The notes: generated by a model from the sequence alone, not told the origin. Positions 1-12,338 are shown, counted from the first letter of the stretch. The stretch: DNA of 64,000 nucleotides from Pyropia haitanensis (GCA_008729055.1 SDUX01000010.1:1-64000); one strand, 5' to 3'. Translations and numbers: made by a program.

Positions 1-1980
1 CCATCGCGGACCCTGCCGGCACGGGCGGCGTGCCAAACCGGGCGTCGGCGGGTAGCCGCCCCCGCCGTCGCCCGCGGCGGCGTCGCCGCCGCGGCCGCCG
101 CGGGCCGCCGACGGGCACGTCGTCGCCGTCGTCGGGAGTCGCAAAGCAGCCGAGGCCGGGGGGTGCAGCCAGCCGCCAGTTGCGGCGGCGGCCGCCGCGG
201 CTGCTCCCGCCTCCGACCCCCGCGCGGGTGCTGCCGCCATCTCCTGCGCTCTCCCCGCCGCCGCTGGCGCCAGCCACACGGGGCGTACCAAACCCCGACG
301 CCGCCCACGCGTCGGCGCGTCCTCCTCTGAGGCGGCTGAGCGAGTCACCCGGCCCCGGCCTCGCTGCGGCCGCCGCCGCGGCCGCCGTCTCGGCCGCCGC
401 CGTCTGACCTGGCGACGGCGGCCGCGAGGCGGCGGCCACAAGCGCGACGAGCTGCACGCGGACGGAGCGTGGGAGGGCGGCAACGTCCGCCGCCGCGGCC
501 GCGGCGGTCGACGCGGCGGCGGCCGCGGCGGCGCCGCGGCTGCTGCTGTTGCCGCCGCCGGCACCGCCGCGGGGTCTCGCCGCTCACGCGCTCGCCACGG
601 CGGCGGCCGCCGTGGCGGCCGCGGACGCTGTCACAGCGCACGCAGTGGCGGGAACGGGCAGCGCCGCCGCTGCCTCGCCGGCGCGTTGCGGCGATTGGCG
701 GCCGCCGCGCCACGGCGGTCGCCGCGGCGGAGGGGATGTCGACCCGTCGGCCCGGTAGTCGGGTGGCGGCGGGCGCGAGAAGCGGGTTGGCCGAGGACAG
801 GGCAGAAGGGGGCGGCGTCGTTGTCGTCCCGGCGTGCACCGCCTGCGGGCGGAGGATAACGGCGGCGCGGGCTCCCGGCGGCGGTGGGAATGGGCCGGCA
901 TCACAAAGAAGCCCGGCCGCCGCCCGCGGCGGCCGCCGCGGCGGCCGACGGCGGCAGCGGCCGCCACAGAGAGCCGCCGCCCCCGCCTTGCGTCGCGGGG
1001 AAGCCGCCGGGCGACGCCCCGCCGCCGCCCTCACTGCTGCTGCCGCCGCCGCCGCCGCCCCCGCTGACGGCGCTGCTCGAAAAGCCCGCCAGCCGCGCAA
1101 CGGGCCGGAGCATTAGCGGCAGGCCCGCCCCCCGCCCCGCCGGCGCGCTCGGCGCGCACGCCGGCCACCCCGGGGACGGCGACCGGCCGGCACTTGAGCA
1201 CCACGGCCTCGCCGCTGACGACGCTGGCGGCGCGGCGGCCGCTGTCGCCGCCGCCGCCACCGTCGGGCCCGCCGCCCGCGGCGGCGGCCGCCTGCGCCGC
1301 CAGCGGCAGCGGCGTCAGCGGCGGCTGCGGCTACAAGGCGCGTCGCGGCAAGTTTCTCGGTGACAGCGGCGGGCTGGCTTCGGCCACGGCCGCCACCGCA
1401 CCCCCCGTCCGCGTCCCCCCTCCGTCGGGCGACATGACCAGCCACAACGTTGGGCGGCCACGGCGGCCGCCACCCACCTCTGCCCCACCCCCCCCCCCCC
1501 CTAGCTCACGCCCTTGCCGCCCGCTGGGCGGCGACGCCGGACTCGTTGGCGGCCGCTCGGCCGACGGCCGGGCGCTGCCCTCCCGCCCAGGGCTTTTGGA
1601 GTTCCAGTCGAGCAGCGGCAGCGGCGAGCGCTACGGCAGAGGCCGGGCGGCGCCCGTCCCCGCCCCCCCCCTCAGCCCACCGACGCCGCCACTCCCGCGA
1701 CCACCTCCGTCGCCGCCGTGGCCGCGGTGGCCAGAACCACCCTCTCTTCCGCCGCCGCCCAGCCGCCGCGGCCGCCGCCGAGCCGCCGCGGCAGCCGCCC
1801 AGCCGCCGCGGCAGCCGCCCAGCGGCCGTGCCGGCGGTCCTCGCCGTTGACGGGGCGGCGGTTGCGGCGGTGGCGGTGGCGGCAGCGGTAAGTGGCGGCG
1901 CCACGGTGGAGCGGCGGTCCCCGCCCACACTGCCCCACCCCCCCCCCCCAACCCCCCCCATTTCCCGCCCTCTTGGCCGT
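1..1980. other. GC-saturated stretch, no supportable gene
   Basis: Open frames exist on both strands, but their translations are Ala/Arg/Pro/Gly low-complexity strings with no recognisable domain, and several frames are open simultaneously because stop codons are rare at this GC content. I see no motif that selects a strand. It may hold 5' or 3' untranslated sequence, or an exon of a low-complexity protein. A weakly gene-like plus-strand patch lies near 1325-1370 (aromatic and charged residues), but it is isolated. Confidence 0.4.
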
Positions 1981-3530
1981 TCACGGCTCGACCGGCACCG
2001 TCGCGGCGCCCCTGACGCGGTCGCTGCTGCCGCTGGCGGTCAGCGCCAAGCCGAGCGTCAACACGCTGCCGCCGCCGTCAATGTAGCCGCCGCCCGGCAA
2101 CAGGTGCCCGCCCGCGGCGCCGACCAGCGACGGCGTCTGAGGCGGCGGCGGCGCGGGGGGGGGCGACGGCCGGTCCGTCACGCTGCCGCCGTCAAAGCCG
2201 TCGACGCTGCCGCCGCCTCCGCCACTGGGGGGGGCCGCTGCCACTCTCACCACCGCCGCCGCGGTCGCTGCCGGCGGCCGTCTCGGCCGCCGTGCCGCCG
2301 GTGCTCTGGATGGTCCCCGCTGGCCGGATGGGCCGGAACGAGCAAAGCGGCAGCGCGACGCGCGGCGCCGCGCCCGCCACGCCGAACGCGCTGGCGGGGG
2401 GGGCGAGTAGCAGCAGGGGGCCCGACGGCGCGCGCCGGTCGCCGCCGTGCGGCGGGGGGTGGCGTCGTGTTGGTGGGCGGGGGATGGCGACGACGCCATT
2501 GTCGGTGGCGGGCATGCCGCTTCCAATGGTGGTGGGGGGGGGAGGTGCGGGAGGGTTCGTGGGGGGGGGGGGGTGGGGGGGGGGCGCAGAAAGGTCTGAG
2601 GGCGGGCGGGCGGGCAGGCGGGCGGAGCCGGAGCGGCCGCCGCAGACGGCAAGGCCGCGGCCGGCGTCCACTGGCGGCACGGCTGGTTCGACAAGCGCCG
2701 GCGGCGCGGCCGCCAACGCCTGGGGCGGGGCGACAACGCCGCCGTAACCGCGGCCGCGGCAGCCGGCCGGCCGCGCGGCGCACGCGGCCGCGGCGCTCCT
2801 CACGGCGGCGCGTCGGCCGCGGAGGGGTGGTCCCTCCCGTTCGACCGTCCCGCCCCCCCCCGCCCTCGCGCCGCCCGCGCTCCGCAGTGGAGGAGCGGCC
2901 GTGCGACCAGCCGTGGCGACAGCGTCGCCGATGGCAGGCGGCCCCCCGAGCGGGGGGTAACCTGCTGGGGGGGGGGGCGCTGCTGCTGCTCCCGCTGACC
3001 GCCCCCAGGGTCGAGCCGGGGCAGGAGGGCACTGCTGGGGAGCGGGGGGGGAGCCCGATATTTGTGCGCCCCCGCCTGCCCACGGCCAATGCCGATCGCG
3101 GCGGGCGGTCGGGCGGGCAGGCAGGCTGGCCACCGCCGCCGCCCGGGCCGCCGCGTGCTGATAGGGGGTAGCAGGGGGGCGGGGCGGGGGGTGTGGCGGC
3201 GCCAGTCGCTGGCGCCAGGCGGCAGCCTCGCCAGAGCCGGCCTAGCGGCCGGCTTCCCCTCCGCGTCCTTTGCCCTTCGGCCGACCCCCTTGGCGCTGTC
3301 AGCCGCGAATCCGGCGGTCCTCCTGCAGCTGCCCTCCCCTTTCGCTGCGGCGTGGCCTTCGCGGCGGGGACGTGCGCGCGCCAGGTGGGGCGCCGAGCCG
3401 GACAGGGGCGGCCGGGGCGATTGGGGCGTATCGCACCCGTCACCGCTGCCGCCGCCGCCGTCGATGCCGCTACCGCGGGCGAGAGGCGGCGGCGGCGGCG
3501 CGGTCGGCGTCGTGTGCTTCCGGGTGGCGG
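1981..3530 (-). CDS. Ala/Pro/Gly-rich protein of unknown function, frame broken
   Basis: I do not recognise this protein. On the minus strand, two successive frames give text that looks more like protein than the alternatives. One, roughly 2600-2240, has a mixed hydrophobic/charged composition. A second, 2236-1981, ends in GAATVPVEP and a stop. The change of frame falls at the run of nine G at about 2226-2235. Upstream, to about 3530, the frame is even less certain. No domain, signal peptide or membrane segment can be assigned. The alternative is that the whole stretch is non-coding and merely open because stops are rare. Confidence 0.3.
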
Positions 3531-4110
3531 ACACGCCGCCGCGGCCGCGACCGCCGCCGCCGGTCGCGCCAGTGCTGTCGCCGGGACAGCCGCCGGCGAC
3601 GGCGGCGGCGGCGGTGCCGCCGTCGCTGCAATTACCACCGTTGTCGCGCGGAGCCGCCGCGGGCGGCCGCGCGCCGCCGGCGGCCGACGCTGACCGGGCG
3701 GTGGCCTTGACCCTGGCCTACACGCCGATCGCGGCAGCGGGGCGCCCAGCGCTGCTCCCACCGCCGCGGGCACTGCCAAGGGCCGCCGCGGCCACCTACG
3801 GGGATCTCAACGCTGGGGCAGAGGCGAGGTATGACTCTCCCCCCGTTGTCGGCTACAGAGATGGGATCGACGCCACCACCGCGGCGGCGGCCGCCGCCGC
3901 TTTTGCCAGCGCAGCCACCCCCCCCCCCCTCCTCTCCCTGACGGGCGCCGCCCCTACCAAGGTGCGCCGCCTCACCACCGCGAGCGGCCCCTACTGGTGC
4001 CCCTTCCACGGCTGCCGCTCCGCGTCACGGTACCGGTCCAACGCCAAGACACTCGCACGGCTACACTCGACGGGGCGACGGCTGCGCCGTGGGGGATCAC
4101 GCGTCGCCCT
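3300..4110 (+). CDS. Possible C2H2-like zinc-finger protein exon
   Basis: A plus-strand frame here gives a varied protein segment ending in a zinc-finger-like start, YWCPFHGCRSASRYRSNAK. Two cysteines are spaced by four residues, followed by a basic helix-like stretch and a single histidine. A second histidine is not visible in this frame, so the finger would be atypical or completed after a splice or frameshift. The start codon is not resolved. The long minus-strand frame across the same bases is low-complexity and less convincing. Confidence 0.3.
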
Positions 4111-4544
4111 CCCCCCTCCCCACCCCCCCCCCTCCCCCACAACCCCAACCCTCCCCACGGATGCGCACCCTGTGCCCCATTTTCTTTTCCGGCCGCCGGG
4201 CGGCCAATCCCGCCACGCACAAAAGCAAATAAAAAATAAATTCAAACCGGCGCGGCTCCCCGCGGCTCCCCCCTCCACCGAGACCCCCTCCCCCCTCACG
4301 CCTAGGTACAGGCGACAGGCACGGGCCTCGGCGGCGGCGGCCCCCCCCACGGCACGTCCCCCGCCCACCCGTTGCCCTCCCGCTGCCACTTGCCGCTGCC
4401 ACCCCCGTGTCGTTCGGTTGCATCCCCACGGCGGTCGCAGCGTGGGGCGTGCCGCCGGTGGCGGCCGCCCCGGCGGCAGCGGCGGGCGCGCCCGCACCCC
4501 CGCCCTCCGTCTCCCGCACCGCGGCGACGCTGCCGTTGCCGCCG

Positions 4545-4657
<113 letters not shown>

Positions 4658-4899
4658 ACGGCCACTCCGCAACGGCGTCGTTTCCCCGGTGGCGAGCGGC
4701 GGAGGCGTTTCCGCGTCACCGCGGCGCCCGCGCATGGGGGCTGCGACCGCCAGGCTGGCGTCGGCGGCGATGGCGGCGGCGGCCGCCGCCGCATCGACAG
4801 CGGCGGAGCGGTCGGCTTGGCGCGGGCGCGTGCCGCGGCGGCCGCCGCACGCCTTCACCTGCGCGTGCGCTTGCACCAGAAGAGGCGGTGGCACGCCCC

Positions 4900-5320
4900 G
4901 GTGCCCACCCCACGCCCGGCCAAAACACACAGAAAAATTCAGCAGACAGCTCTGGAAGGAACCGCAAGAACCGTCTCAGCAATAAGGAATGCACACACAA
5001 CGCCGGCAATGAGGGCGGCGAGGGCTGAGGTGTCCAGAGTTGGGCGCCAGCCGGGAGAAGAGTGGCAAGCGGGCCACGCCACGCCGGCGGCCGGCGGCCT
5101 CGCGCCGCGCGGCGGGCGGGCGCGTCACGGCACGCCAGACGGCGGCGGGTGGCGCACTCCACGCACGCGGCGCGGGGGGGCGGCAGCCGCGGCAGTGGCG
5201 GGCGGAGAGGGCGCCGCCGCCGCTGGCGGGGACGGCGGCACTCACGCGGCGGTGCCCCTCCCCCCCCCGCCCCCCCCCCCCCCCCCCCCTCCCCTCGCCC
5301 TCCTCAGCGGTGGCCGTCGC
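4900..5320. other. Probable intergenic / 3' region
   Basis: A short island of ordinary base composition (about 4920-5040) between GC-saturated blocks. It lies just downstream of the end of the minus-strand HAT/RRM gene, so it may contain that gene's 3' untranslated sequence. A C-homopolymer of more than 20 bases occurs at about 5264-5288. No gene is seen. Confidence 0.4.
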
Positions 5321-5321
5321 G

Positions 5322-5803
5322 TCAGCGGCGGCCGCCCAGCAGCAGCGCCCGAGAGTCCGCCTGCGCCCGCCCGTCCGCGTCGTCACTGTCGGACGAGGCG
5401 GGCGGCGGCCCGCCAGCCGCGCCGCCGTCGCCTCGGGCGGCCGCCGCCCTTGCCTCGGCAGCGCCGCGCGTGGCGGTGCCGGCGGGGGACGCCGCCCCGC
5501 CGGCCGCCGGCCGGTGCGTCCCCCGCCCACCGTCGAGCTGTGGTGCGCTCGCCGCCGCCGCCGCCCCCCCGCCAGCATCGGGCGCTTGGTCCATCGGCAC
5601 GCCGCCGTCGGGCGCCGCGGCGGCCGGCGCCCCCCCCCCCGCCACCGTCGGGCGCTTGGTCCATCGCCGCTCCGCCGTCGCCGCCACGCGCCGCCGCCGC
5701 CGCCGCGGCCGCCCCCCCCCCATCGCCCCCCGCCTCCGCCGCCCGCACCACCGCCCGCGGCACCAGCACCCGCGAACGCGGCGCTGCCGGCGGGCACGGC
5801 GCC

Positions 5804-5846
<43 letters not shown>

Positions 5847-7068
5847 CGCCCCCCCCCCCCCGCGCGGGCCCCCCCGGCCACCCCGCCCCCCCCCCCACGA
5901 GCCGGCGGCCGCGACCTCCGCACCCATAGCAGCCGCCCGTGCAGGCGGGCGCGGGCGTGGAGGCGGAGCGCCGCCGTGGCGGCGGCGTCGGTCGGCAGCT
6001 CAACGCAATGCCCTTGGACGCGCCGTCCGCGCGGCGCGGCAGCCGCACCGCCACCGCTGGCGGCGGCACGCCCACCGCCGACGCGAACAAGTCGGCAAGG
6101 TCCGCGGCGGTGGCGGTGAAGGCCAGGTTGCTGATGAAGAGGGTGCGCGGCTCGTAGCCGGCCGCGTCCGCGGCGGTGGCGGTGCCGCCGCCGCCGCCGT
6201 CGCCGTTGGTGCCGCCGTTGGGCGCGCCGCCGCCGCCGTCGGCTGCGCCGCCGCCGCCGTCGCTGGGGGCGGCCGCGGCCGCCGGCTCGGCAGTGCGCCC
6301 CCACTTGGGGGGGGGGACGCCGCCTGCGCCACCGCCGTGGGCGCCGCGTCCGCCACCGCCGCGGGCGCCGCTACCGCCGCCGGCGTGGCGGCGCAGCCCC
6401 CCTATGGCGGCGCCCCCAGCTCCGCGGCCGTCGCCGCCGCCGTCGCACCCGCAGCAGCGGCAGCAGCGCCCGTGGCGGGGGCGCCACCACCGCCGCCGCG
6501 TGCCCCCTCCCCGCCGCCCATGTCGTCGTCGTCGACCGCCAGTGGCGGCGCAGCGGCCGAAGACGGCACCCTCTCGCCACCCACAACGGCGGCGGCGCCG
6601 TCCGCGGCGCCGCCGCCGCCGCCTCCGCCAGCCGGCCGCCTCCGCCGGCGGCGTCCCTTGCGTGGCGTCGTCGCCGCCGGTGCCGCCGCCGCCGCCAGTG
6701 CCGGTGCTGCCGCCGCCGGCGCCATGGGCGGCTGCAGTACCCTTCCCCCCCCCCCAACCTTCCCCCCCTCCCCCGGCAGCGCTTGCGACTCGCCGCGGCG
6801 AGGCGGCGGCCCGCCGCGGCGACCGCAGCGTCGATGGCGGCGAGCCCCCCCGGCGCGGCCGCCGCGGCGGCCTTTCACGCCCGCCACACGGTGGCAAGCG
6901 CGGTCACCTCCGCGGCGGTCGGCACCGCCGCCAGGCCGCGCGCGTACACGTTGCGCACCGCCGCGGCGGCGGCGGGGGGGGTGCCCGCCGCCGCCAAGGT
7001 GCCGCCGTCGACGCCGCCGCCCGGAGCAGCCGCCGCGGCGGCGGCGGCGGCGGCAGCGGCGGCAGCGT

Positions 7069-7109
<41 letters not shown>

Positions 7110-7662
7110 GCCTCCTCCAGGCGGCCGCGGGCGAGCCACGCAACTCCCCCCCCCTCCCCCCCCCCCCGGCGGCGAGGACGCCCTCCACTACCACCAGCCC
7201 CCCCGCCCAGTCCCCCCCCGCGGCGGCCGTCGCGGCCACCACCGCCGCGATCGCGGCGGCGGCGGCCGACGCGCGGGGCACGCCGCCCAGTGGCGCGGCG
7301 GCGGGCAGCCAGCCAGCGAGGCGGAGGCGGCGGGCGCAGACAGCGGCCGCCGCCGCGACGCCCACCGCGGGGCCCGCCGCCGCCGCCACCGCCGCGCGGC
7401 CGTGCTGGTGCGTCAGCGCCGCCGTCGCGGCGGCGGCCGTCGCCGCCAGGTGGGACGCTTCCGCTGCGCAGGGGGGGGACACCGCCGCGGCGGCGGCGGC
7501 GGCGGCGGCCACAGGGGGCGGCGGCGACGCAAAGAGGTAGGAAAAGGCCGCCGCGGGGATGAGCGTCGGCAGTCGGCGTACGCGGCCCAGGCGGCGGGGG
7601 AGAGGAGCGACACCACGAGCGCGCGCTAGTGGACGGCCGCGCCACGGGCGACGGGGGACCAC
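5322..7662 (-). CDS. HAT-repeat / RRM RNA-binding protein, SART3-like, frame broken
   Basis: Probably a U4/U6 snRNP recycling factor of the SART3/Prp24 type: HAT (half-TPR) repeats followed by an RNA-recognition motif, acting in the nucleus. Minus-strand HAT-like pieces are SPAAWAAYADCR (about 7600) and VRNVYARGLAAVP with VWRA (about 6960-6870). After a frame change comes a helical linker, GGLAAIDAAVAAAGRRL, as follows the last HAT repeat in SART3. The RRM at about 6150-5920 has RNP2 as LFISNL and the start of RNP1 as SKGIA. The frame then jumps, with VELPTDAAATAAL continuing the domain in another frame. An acidic tail SSDSDDADG ends at 5322 in a third frame. Poly-Ala/Gly tracts separate the pieces. 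The start is uncertain, and the family call rests on domain order and short motifs. Confidence 0.5.
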
Positions 7663-7675
7663 CCCACCGCCGCCG

Positions 7676-7712
<37 letters not shown>

Positions 7713-8560
7713 CGCGGGCGGAGCGCCAGGCGCGCCGGCGGGGGGCGAGGCCGGCGGCGGCGGCCGGGCTTCGGGAGGTAGCAGGGGATGGGAAGTCAGC
7801 ACGGGGATGGAGACGGGAAGGACGGGTACAGGGACGGGGGATGGGGACGGGTGAGACGACGGAGGTGCGGAAATGGGAGTGGACGTCTGCAAAACAGCCT
7901 CAGGGCTGTCTCGCCCCGGCTCGGTTTCGGTGCCGCCTGAGCCAGGCCCGCAAACAGTGGACAAACCTCTGATTAATGAGGGGATCGCCGGCTCGAGTCC
8001 TGTCGAACTGGTACGTAGAGTTCAGAAAAGTGACTCGAAAACTGGACTGTCGGAGCTGCTCAGTCTGCGGCGACTGGCAGTGCCACGTACAGCGCTACGG
8101 GGCTGGCAACGTCGTCGGTCGGGCAGCAATGATCCGACGAGGTTGGTTGACAGCGCAAGAAACCACAGACGAGTCGATTTCGAGAGGTTGTCTGAGCCCC
8201 AGAAAAATAACCTCGTCTTGTCATCCAGGGTTTCGTGCACCCAGACAATCTTTCAAGACCCCGGCACAAGAATGGACAGAGAGGGCCTGATTGCTTCGGG
8301 ATCGCTGACACTTGTCGGAGTTTTTCGCAGGAAAGAGTTCCTTACAGATCATTTGGACGAGTGCTCGCTGGGCCATAAGAGTAGCCCCTGTTTGGAATGC
8401 AAGAGTGCACCCACCAGCGGCGCGGCGGCCGCGCCGGCGCCGCCGCTGCCGCGCCCCCCCCCCCCTCCACCGCCGGCGGGCCCACTGAGACCGCCGCCGC
8501 CGCCGCTGCCGCCGCTGCCGCCGCGCTCGGCGGCCGCCGCCGACGCGGCCGCGGCGTCAA
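7663..8560. other. Non-coding stretch with lower GC at 7870-8400
   Basis: Between two GC-saturated blocks lies about 500 bp of ordinary composition (7870-8400). Its open frames on both strands show no family resemblance. The segment GGCTCGAGTCC near 7991 resembles an RNA polymerase III B box, but I cannot fold a tRNA around it. It may be intergenic or the 5' region of the flanking minus-strand gene. Confidence 0.35.
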
Positions 8561-9127
8561 TGGCGAGCGCCGCCGCTGCCGCCACGGCGGCGGCGACCGA
8601 CGCGACTACGACCGCCGCGGTGGTGCAGCGGCGGCCGGGCGCGGCCGCCAATCAGCCAGAGGCCGCCGCCGCTGCGGCCGTCTGCAGTGCTGCCATCGTC
8701 ACTGCCGCCGTGGCAGCGGCGGCTGCTCGTCGACCGCAGCAGCCACAGCGTGGCGAAGGATGCGGCCGACGATGGTGGCGGCCAGCCACCGCCGCCCGCT
8801 CCGCCCGCGCTGGTTGACGGCGGCGGCGTAGGCATCGGCGGCGCGGGGTGCGCGCGCTGCGTGGGGAGCGGGGTGGCGGTGGGAGGGATGGCCACTGCGG
8901 CCGCGGCGGCGGTGGCCGCCCGCTGGGGCGTCGCGGCAGCGAAGGGGAGAGGTAGGGGGGGGGGGGGACCAACGGCGTGCCGTCGCCGGGCTGGTCGCCC
9001 ATGGCGGCACCGCAGTGGTGGTGGCGGCGGTGGCGGCGGCAACGACGACGGCGGCGACACCACCCCAACCCCCCCCCCCCACCGGCCGCCACCGGCCGCG
9101 ACCGCCGCCCTCCCCCCAGCGCTCAAC

Positions 9128-9537
9128 TCACATCGGCGGCGACGGCGCGTGCAGCATGGCCGCGAGGCGGTCGGCCTCAGCAATGGCGTCGGGGGCGCCC
9201 AGGCTGCTTCCCAGTCCCCCCACCCCCCCGCACCCCAGCCCGTCTCCGTCCAGGGCGGCGGCCGTCAAATCCACCACCCCACGCACCGCCACCAGCGCCG
9301 CCGCCCCGTGCGCCCGCACCGCCGCGGCCGGCACCGCCGCGGCGCCCGACGCGCCTGGACCGCCGCCGGCACCACCCGCCGCGCCCGCCGCGCCCGCCGC
9401 CGCCGCCGCGGCGGCGGCCGCCGCGCCGTCCACCCCCGCCGCCCGCAGCGCGTCGAGGGCGCAGTCGGGGGTTCCCCCGCCCGCCGCCACCAGCGCCGAC
9501 CGCCACGTGCAGCACGTGGGCAGCAGCAGCGGCGGCA

Positions 9538-9568
<31 letters not shown>

Positions 9569-11100
9569 GGTGTGGGGCGGTGATGGCGGCGGCCACCACG
9601 GCGGGGAGGCAGGTGTCGAGTCCCCCGCCCGCGAAGGCACCGCCCCAACCCGTCGCGGCGGCCGCGGTGGGGTTGGGGGTGGCGGCGGCGGCGGCCGGCC
9701 GCCGCGCCAGCCCCACCGCCCGGACCAGGTGGAGGGCGGCAAGTTCCCGCGCGACGTCCATCTCCCCCCTCCACCCCCCCGCCTCCCCCCCAGGGGCGAG
9801 CACACCCCCCCCGTCGCCCCCCTTCCCCATCTCGTCCAGTGCAGTGCTCGCCGGGGCCACCCCCGGCCAGTCCCCGTCACCTACCAGCCACTCCCCGACC
9901 CCCGTCCCCCCCCTCCCTCCAGCACACGCAGCGCCGGCGACAGCCGCCGCAGCGCGTTCCCTACCGCCACCCACCTGTCTCACCCACACACCGCCCACAC
10001 CGCCCACGGCCCGTCGGTGGCGGTGCGGCCGACGACGCCGACCGTGCCCGGCGGCAGCGGGGTCCCCCCCCTCCCCCTCCCCCCGAGGCGGTCCACGCAC
10101 TCTCGCTCCCCCCTTCCCCCGCCCCCCCCCCCGGCGTCATCCCCCCCACCCGCTGCGCCGCCGCGACCCCCCCCCGCGGCAGCACCGCGGCGGCGGCCGC
10201 CGGCGCCGCCGCCCCCTCCACCCCCTCCTCGTCTAGGGGTAGGCGGGCCACCTCGGCCGCCCCCACCCCGGGCGCCGAGGCAAGGGTGACCAGCTGCGAG
10301 AAGAGAGTGGCCTCTGCCGCCGCCCTCCGCAACGAACGCCGATAGCGCCGCCGCGGGAACCAGCCGTGCGGGATACGCCGCCGCCGTTGTGGGGGTCGGG
10401 CCCGCCACCAGCAACGGCTCCTCCTCCCCCTCCCACCCGTCCCCCCCGCCGCCGCGGCGGCGCCCCACCGTCCGCCACAGCACGTCCACCGCGGCGGCGT
10501 CGCCGTCAACGGATCGTGCGACGAGGCGGAAGAGGGCGGACAGCTGCGCGCCGCCCAGCCGCCGCGGGGGATTGGCGGAGAGGATTGCCCGCGTCAGCTC
10601 CCACAGCACGGGGCCTACGGACACGGCAAAGAGGGGAAGAGCGCCGCTGGGGGGGGGGGCGGGGGGACACCAGCACCACCGCCGCCGCCGGCGGAGCGGT
10701 GGGGGGGAGGGTGCGCCGCCGCCGCGTCGGCGGCCGCGTCGACCAAAGCCACCAGCGCCCGCTCCGCATCCACCAGCAGTGCGGCTCGCAAGAGCGCCCG
10801 CGCGGCGGCGCCGCCATCCCCATCGTCGCCGCCGTCGCCACCCGCCCCGCCGTACCGACCCCACTCCGCCGGCGCCGCGCGGGCGCGGAGGGCGGTAAAG
10901 GCCGCCCACACGAGCGTCAGGACCCCTGCCAGCCTCGCAGCCGCACCCGCATCCACATTAGCACCCGCACTCGCCGCCGCGGGGGCGACAAGGACGTCCC
11001 AGCGGCGGAGTGGGCGGGAAATCGGTGGTGGGGGGGGAGGGGGGAGGGGAGGCGGGGCAGCGGGGCGCAGACAGGGTGGGGCGACCTTGAGCGGGCGCAC
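9128..11100 (-). CDS. Large helical-solenoid protein, possibly Nup205/188-like, frame broken
   Basis: Three minus-strand frames give successive runs of amphipathic helix-like protein. Examples are LTLVWAAFTALRARAAP (about 10900), GPVLWELTRAILSANPP followed by LSALFRLVARSV (about 10600-10510), ATLFSQLVTLASAPG (about 10310) and CTWRSALVAAGGGTPDCALD (about 9510). The last frame runs to PDAIAEADRLAAML, followed by a good splice donor, GTGAGT, at about 9130. The pattern of long helices ending in an L-A-S-L-A-type repeat recalls the huge scaffold nucleoporins (Nup192/205/188), but that is only an impression; other alpha-solenoids fit too. Frame changes fall at C/G runs near 10650 and 10420. 5' and 3' limits are unresolved. 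Confidence 0.35.
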
Positions 11101-11560
11101 GACTTGTCGTCAAGACAACTGTTACGTACTCTGCTCTGCGGACGAGCAGCGGTGAACAACGGACGCTCTCCGATCAGAACCCGAACGAGAGGCGACGATT
11201 GGTCAGTCGCGCTTACAGACCTGGGTCGCCGCAAATGCTGTGACCTGCTGTGAGATTATTTCCCGTCCGATCATTCTTCAGAGACCGGCCATATCTTTCT
11301 ACCGACCCAGGCTGGCACCGACAACACCGCGGCGCACCCAGCTATATGGGTCCACGCACACACCCTCCATCCCACGCATCGGCCCCCCCGGCTCCCGTAC
11401 GGTGCCCACTGTCTCGTCCGCAGGGCGCGGAGTGGAAGGGGACGATCGTCTCCGCGCGCGCGCCCAAGACAGGGCGCGCACCGATCGTACTTGCGTCTCG
11501 CAGCACGTAAGTCCCAGCGGGGACTCGCCGATCGTCATCGTCAGACCAGCTCACACTCAC
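11101..11560. other. Lower-GC spacer or intron
   Basis: A stretch of ordinary composition between the solenoid gene and the prenyltransferase-repeat exon. It starts (minus-strand sense) with GTGAGTGTGA, a near-consensus splice donor directly after the last conserved residues of that exon, so much of it is plausibly an intron or intergenic. No gene is seen. Confidence 0.4.
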
Positions 11561-11822
11561 CCACAGTGGCCGCCCCCAGCAGCCGCCCCCGGTGCACCCA
11601 CGCGTAGTAGTTGGCCGCCTTGGCCTGCGCCGCGGCGTCACACACGGCCGAGTCGGCGGACTCCCCTTCGAGGCCACCGCCCGCGGTAGCCCGGCAGGGG
11701 CTACCACCGCCGCCGCCGCCGCCGCCGCCGCCAGGGGGGAGGAGCGCCACGAGGTGCGCCCACGCCGCAGCCGCCCCCGGCCACGCCGACAGGATGAGGG
11801 CCACTAAGGCGCGCTCCCGCTC

Positions 11823-11880
<58 letters not shown>

Positions 11881-12338
11881 TGGGCGGCGCCCGTCTTTGT
11901 CACGATGTGATCCCCGCCCCCCGCCGCGGCCCCCCCGTGGGCGCCCCCCACCCCCCGCGCCGGCGGCGGCGGCGGCCCGCCCCACCCCCAGCACCCGCCG
12001 GCGGAGGGCCCACGCGGGGGGATAGTCCCCCACGGCCAGCAGGCAGGCCGCCGTGGCCGCCTGCACGGAACGGGTAAAGGCGCCGTCACCGTTAGCGTCA
12101 GTGTCGCCGCCGCCGCCGCCGTCGCCGCCGCCACCCCGTCGATGCCGCCGCCGCCGCCGCCGCCGCCACCCCCGTCGCCGCCCCCGCCGCACCTGCCGCC
12201 GCCCCCGCCGCCGCCGACGGCGGAGGTGGCCGTGGCCGGCCCGCCCCGCGCGGGACGCGGCGCAGCGGCCGCGAAGCGGGAGACCCTGGCGCAGGCAGTG
12301 GTGAAGAGGAGCCCCCGCGTGGCCGAGCCCACCGCCAC
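11561..12338 (-). CDS. Protein prenyltransferase alpha-subunit repeat protein (PTAR1/RabGGTA-like), partial
   Basis: Prenyltransferase alpha subunits are built from PPTA helical hairpins with a W-x-x-R signature; FNTA and RabGGTase alpha pair with a beta subunit to attach isoprenoids to C-terminal cysteines. Three such units are visible. The first, DYPPAWALRRRVLG (about 12020), is in a neighbouring frame. The second is a degenerate unit ending AAAAWAHLVALL (about 11740). The third is the clear NYYAWVHRGRLLGAA (about 11610-11570). Long Ala and Gly homopolymers separate them. Right after the third repeat the sequence reads GTGAGTGTGA, a convincing splice donor, so more exons follow at lower coordinates. 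There is no in-frame ATG, and a stop codon lies just upstream of 12338, so the 5' exon is missing from this model. NPL4 begins divergently about 170 bp away. Which alpha-subunit class it belongs to cannot be told. Confidence 0.5.

Noticed and set aside
7955..8010. tRNA-like B box (GGCTCGAGTCC) with a possible anticodon stem at 7967-7982
   Set aside because: No acceptor stem, D arm or properly paired T stem can be drawn around it; one 10/11 B-box match is expected by chance.
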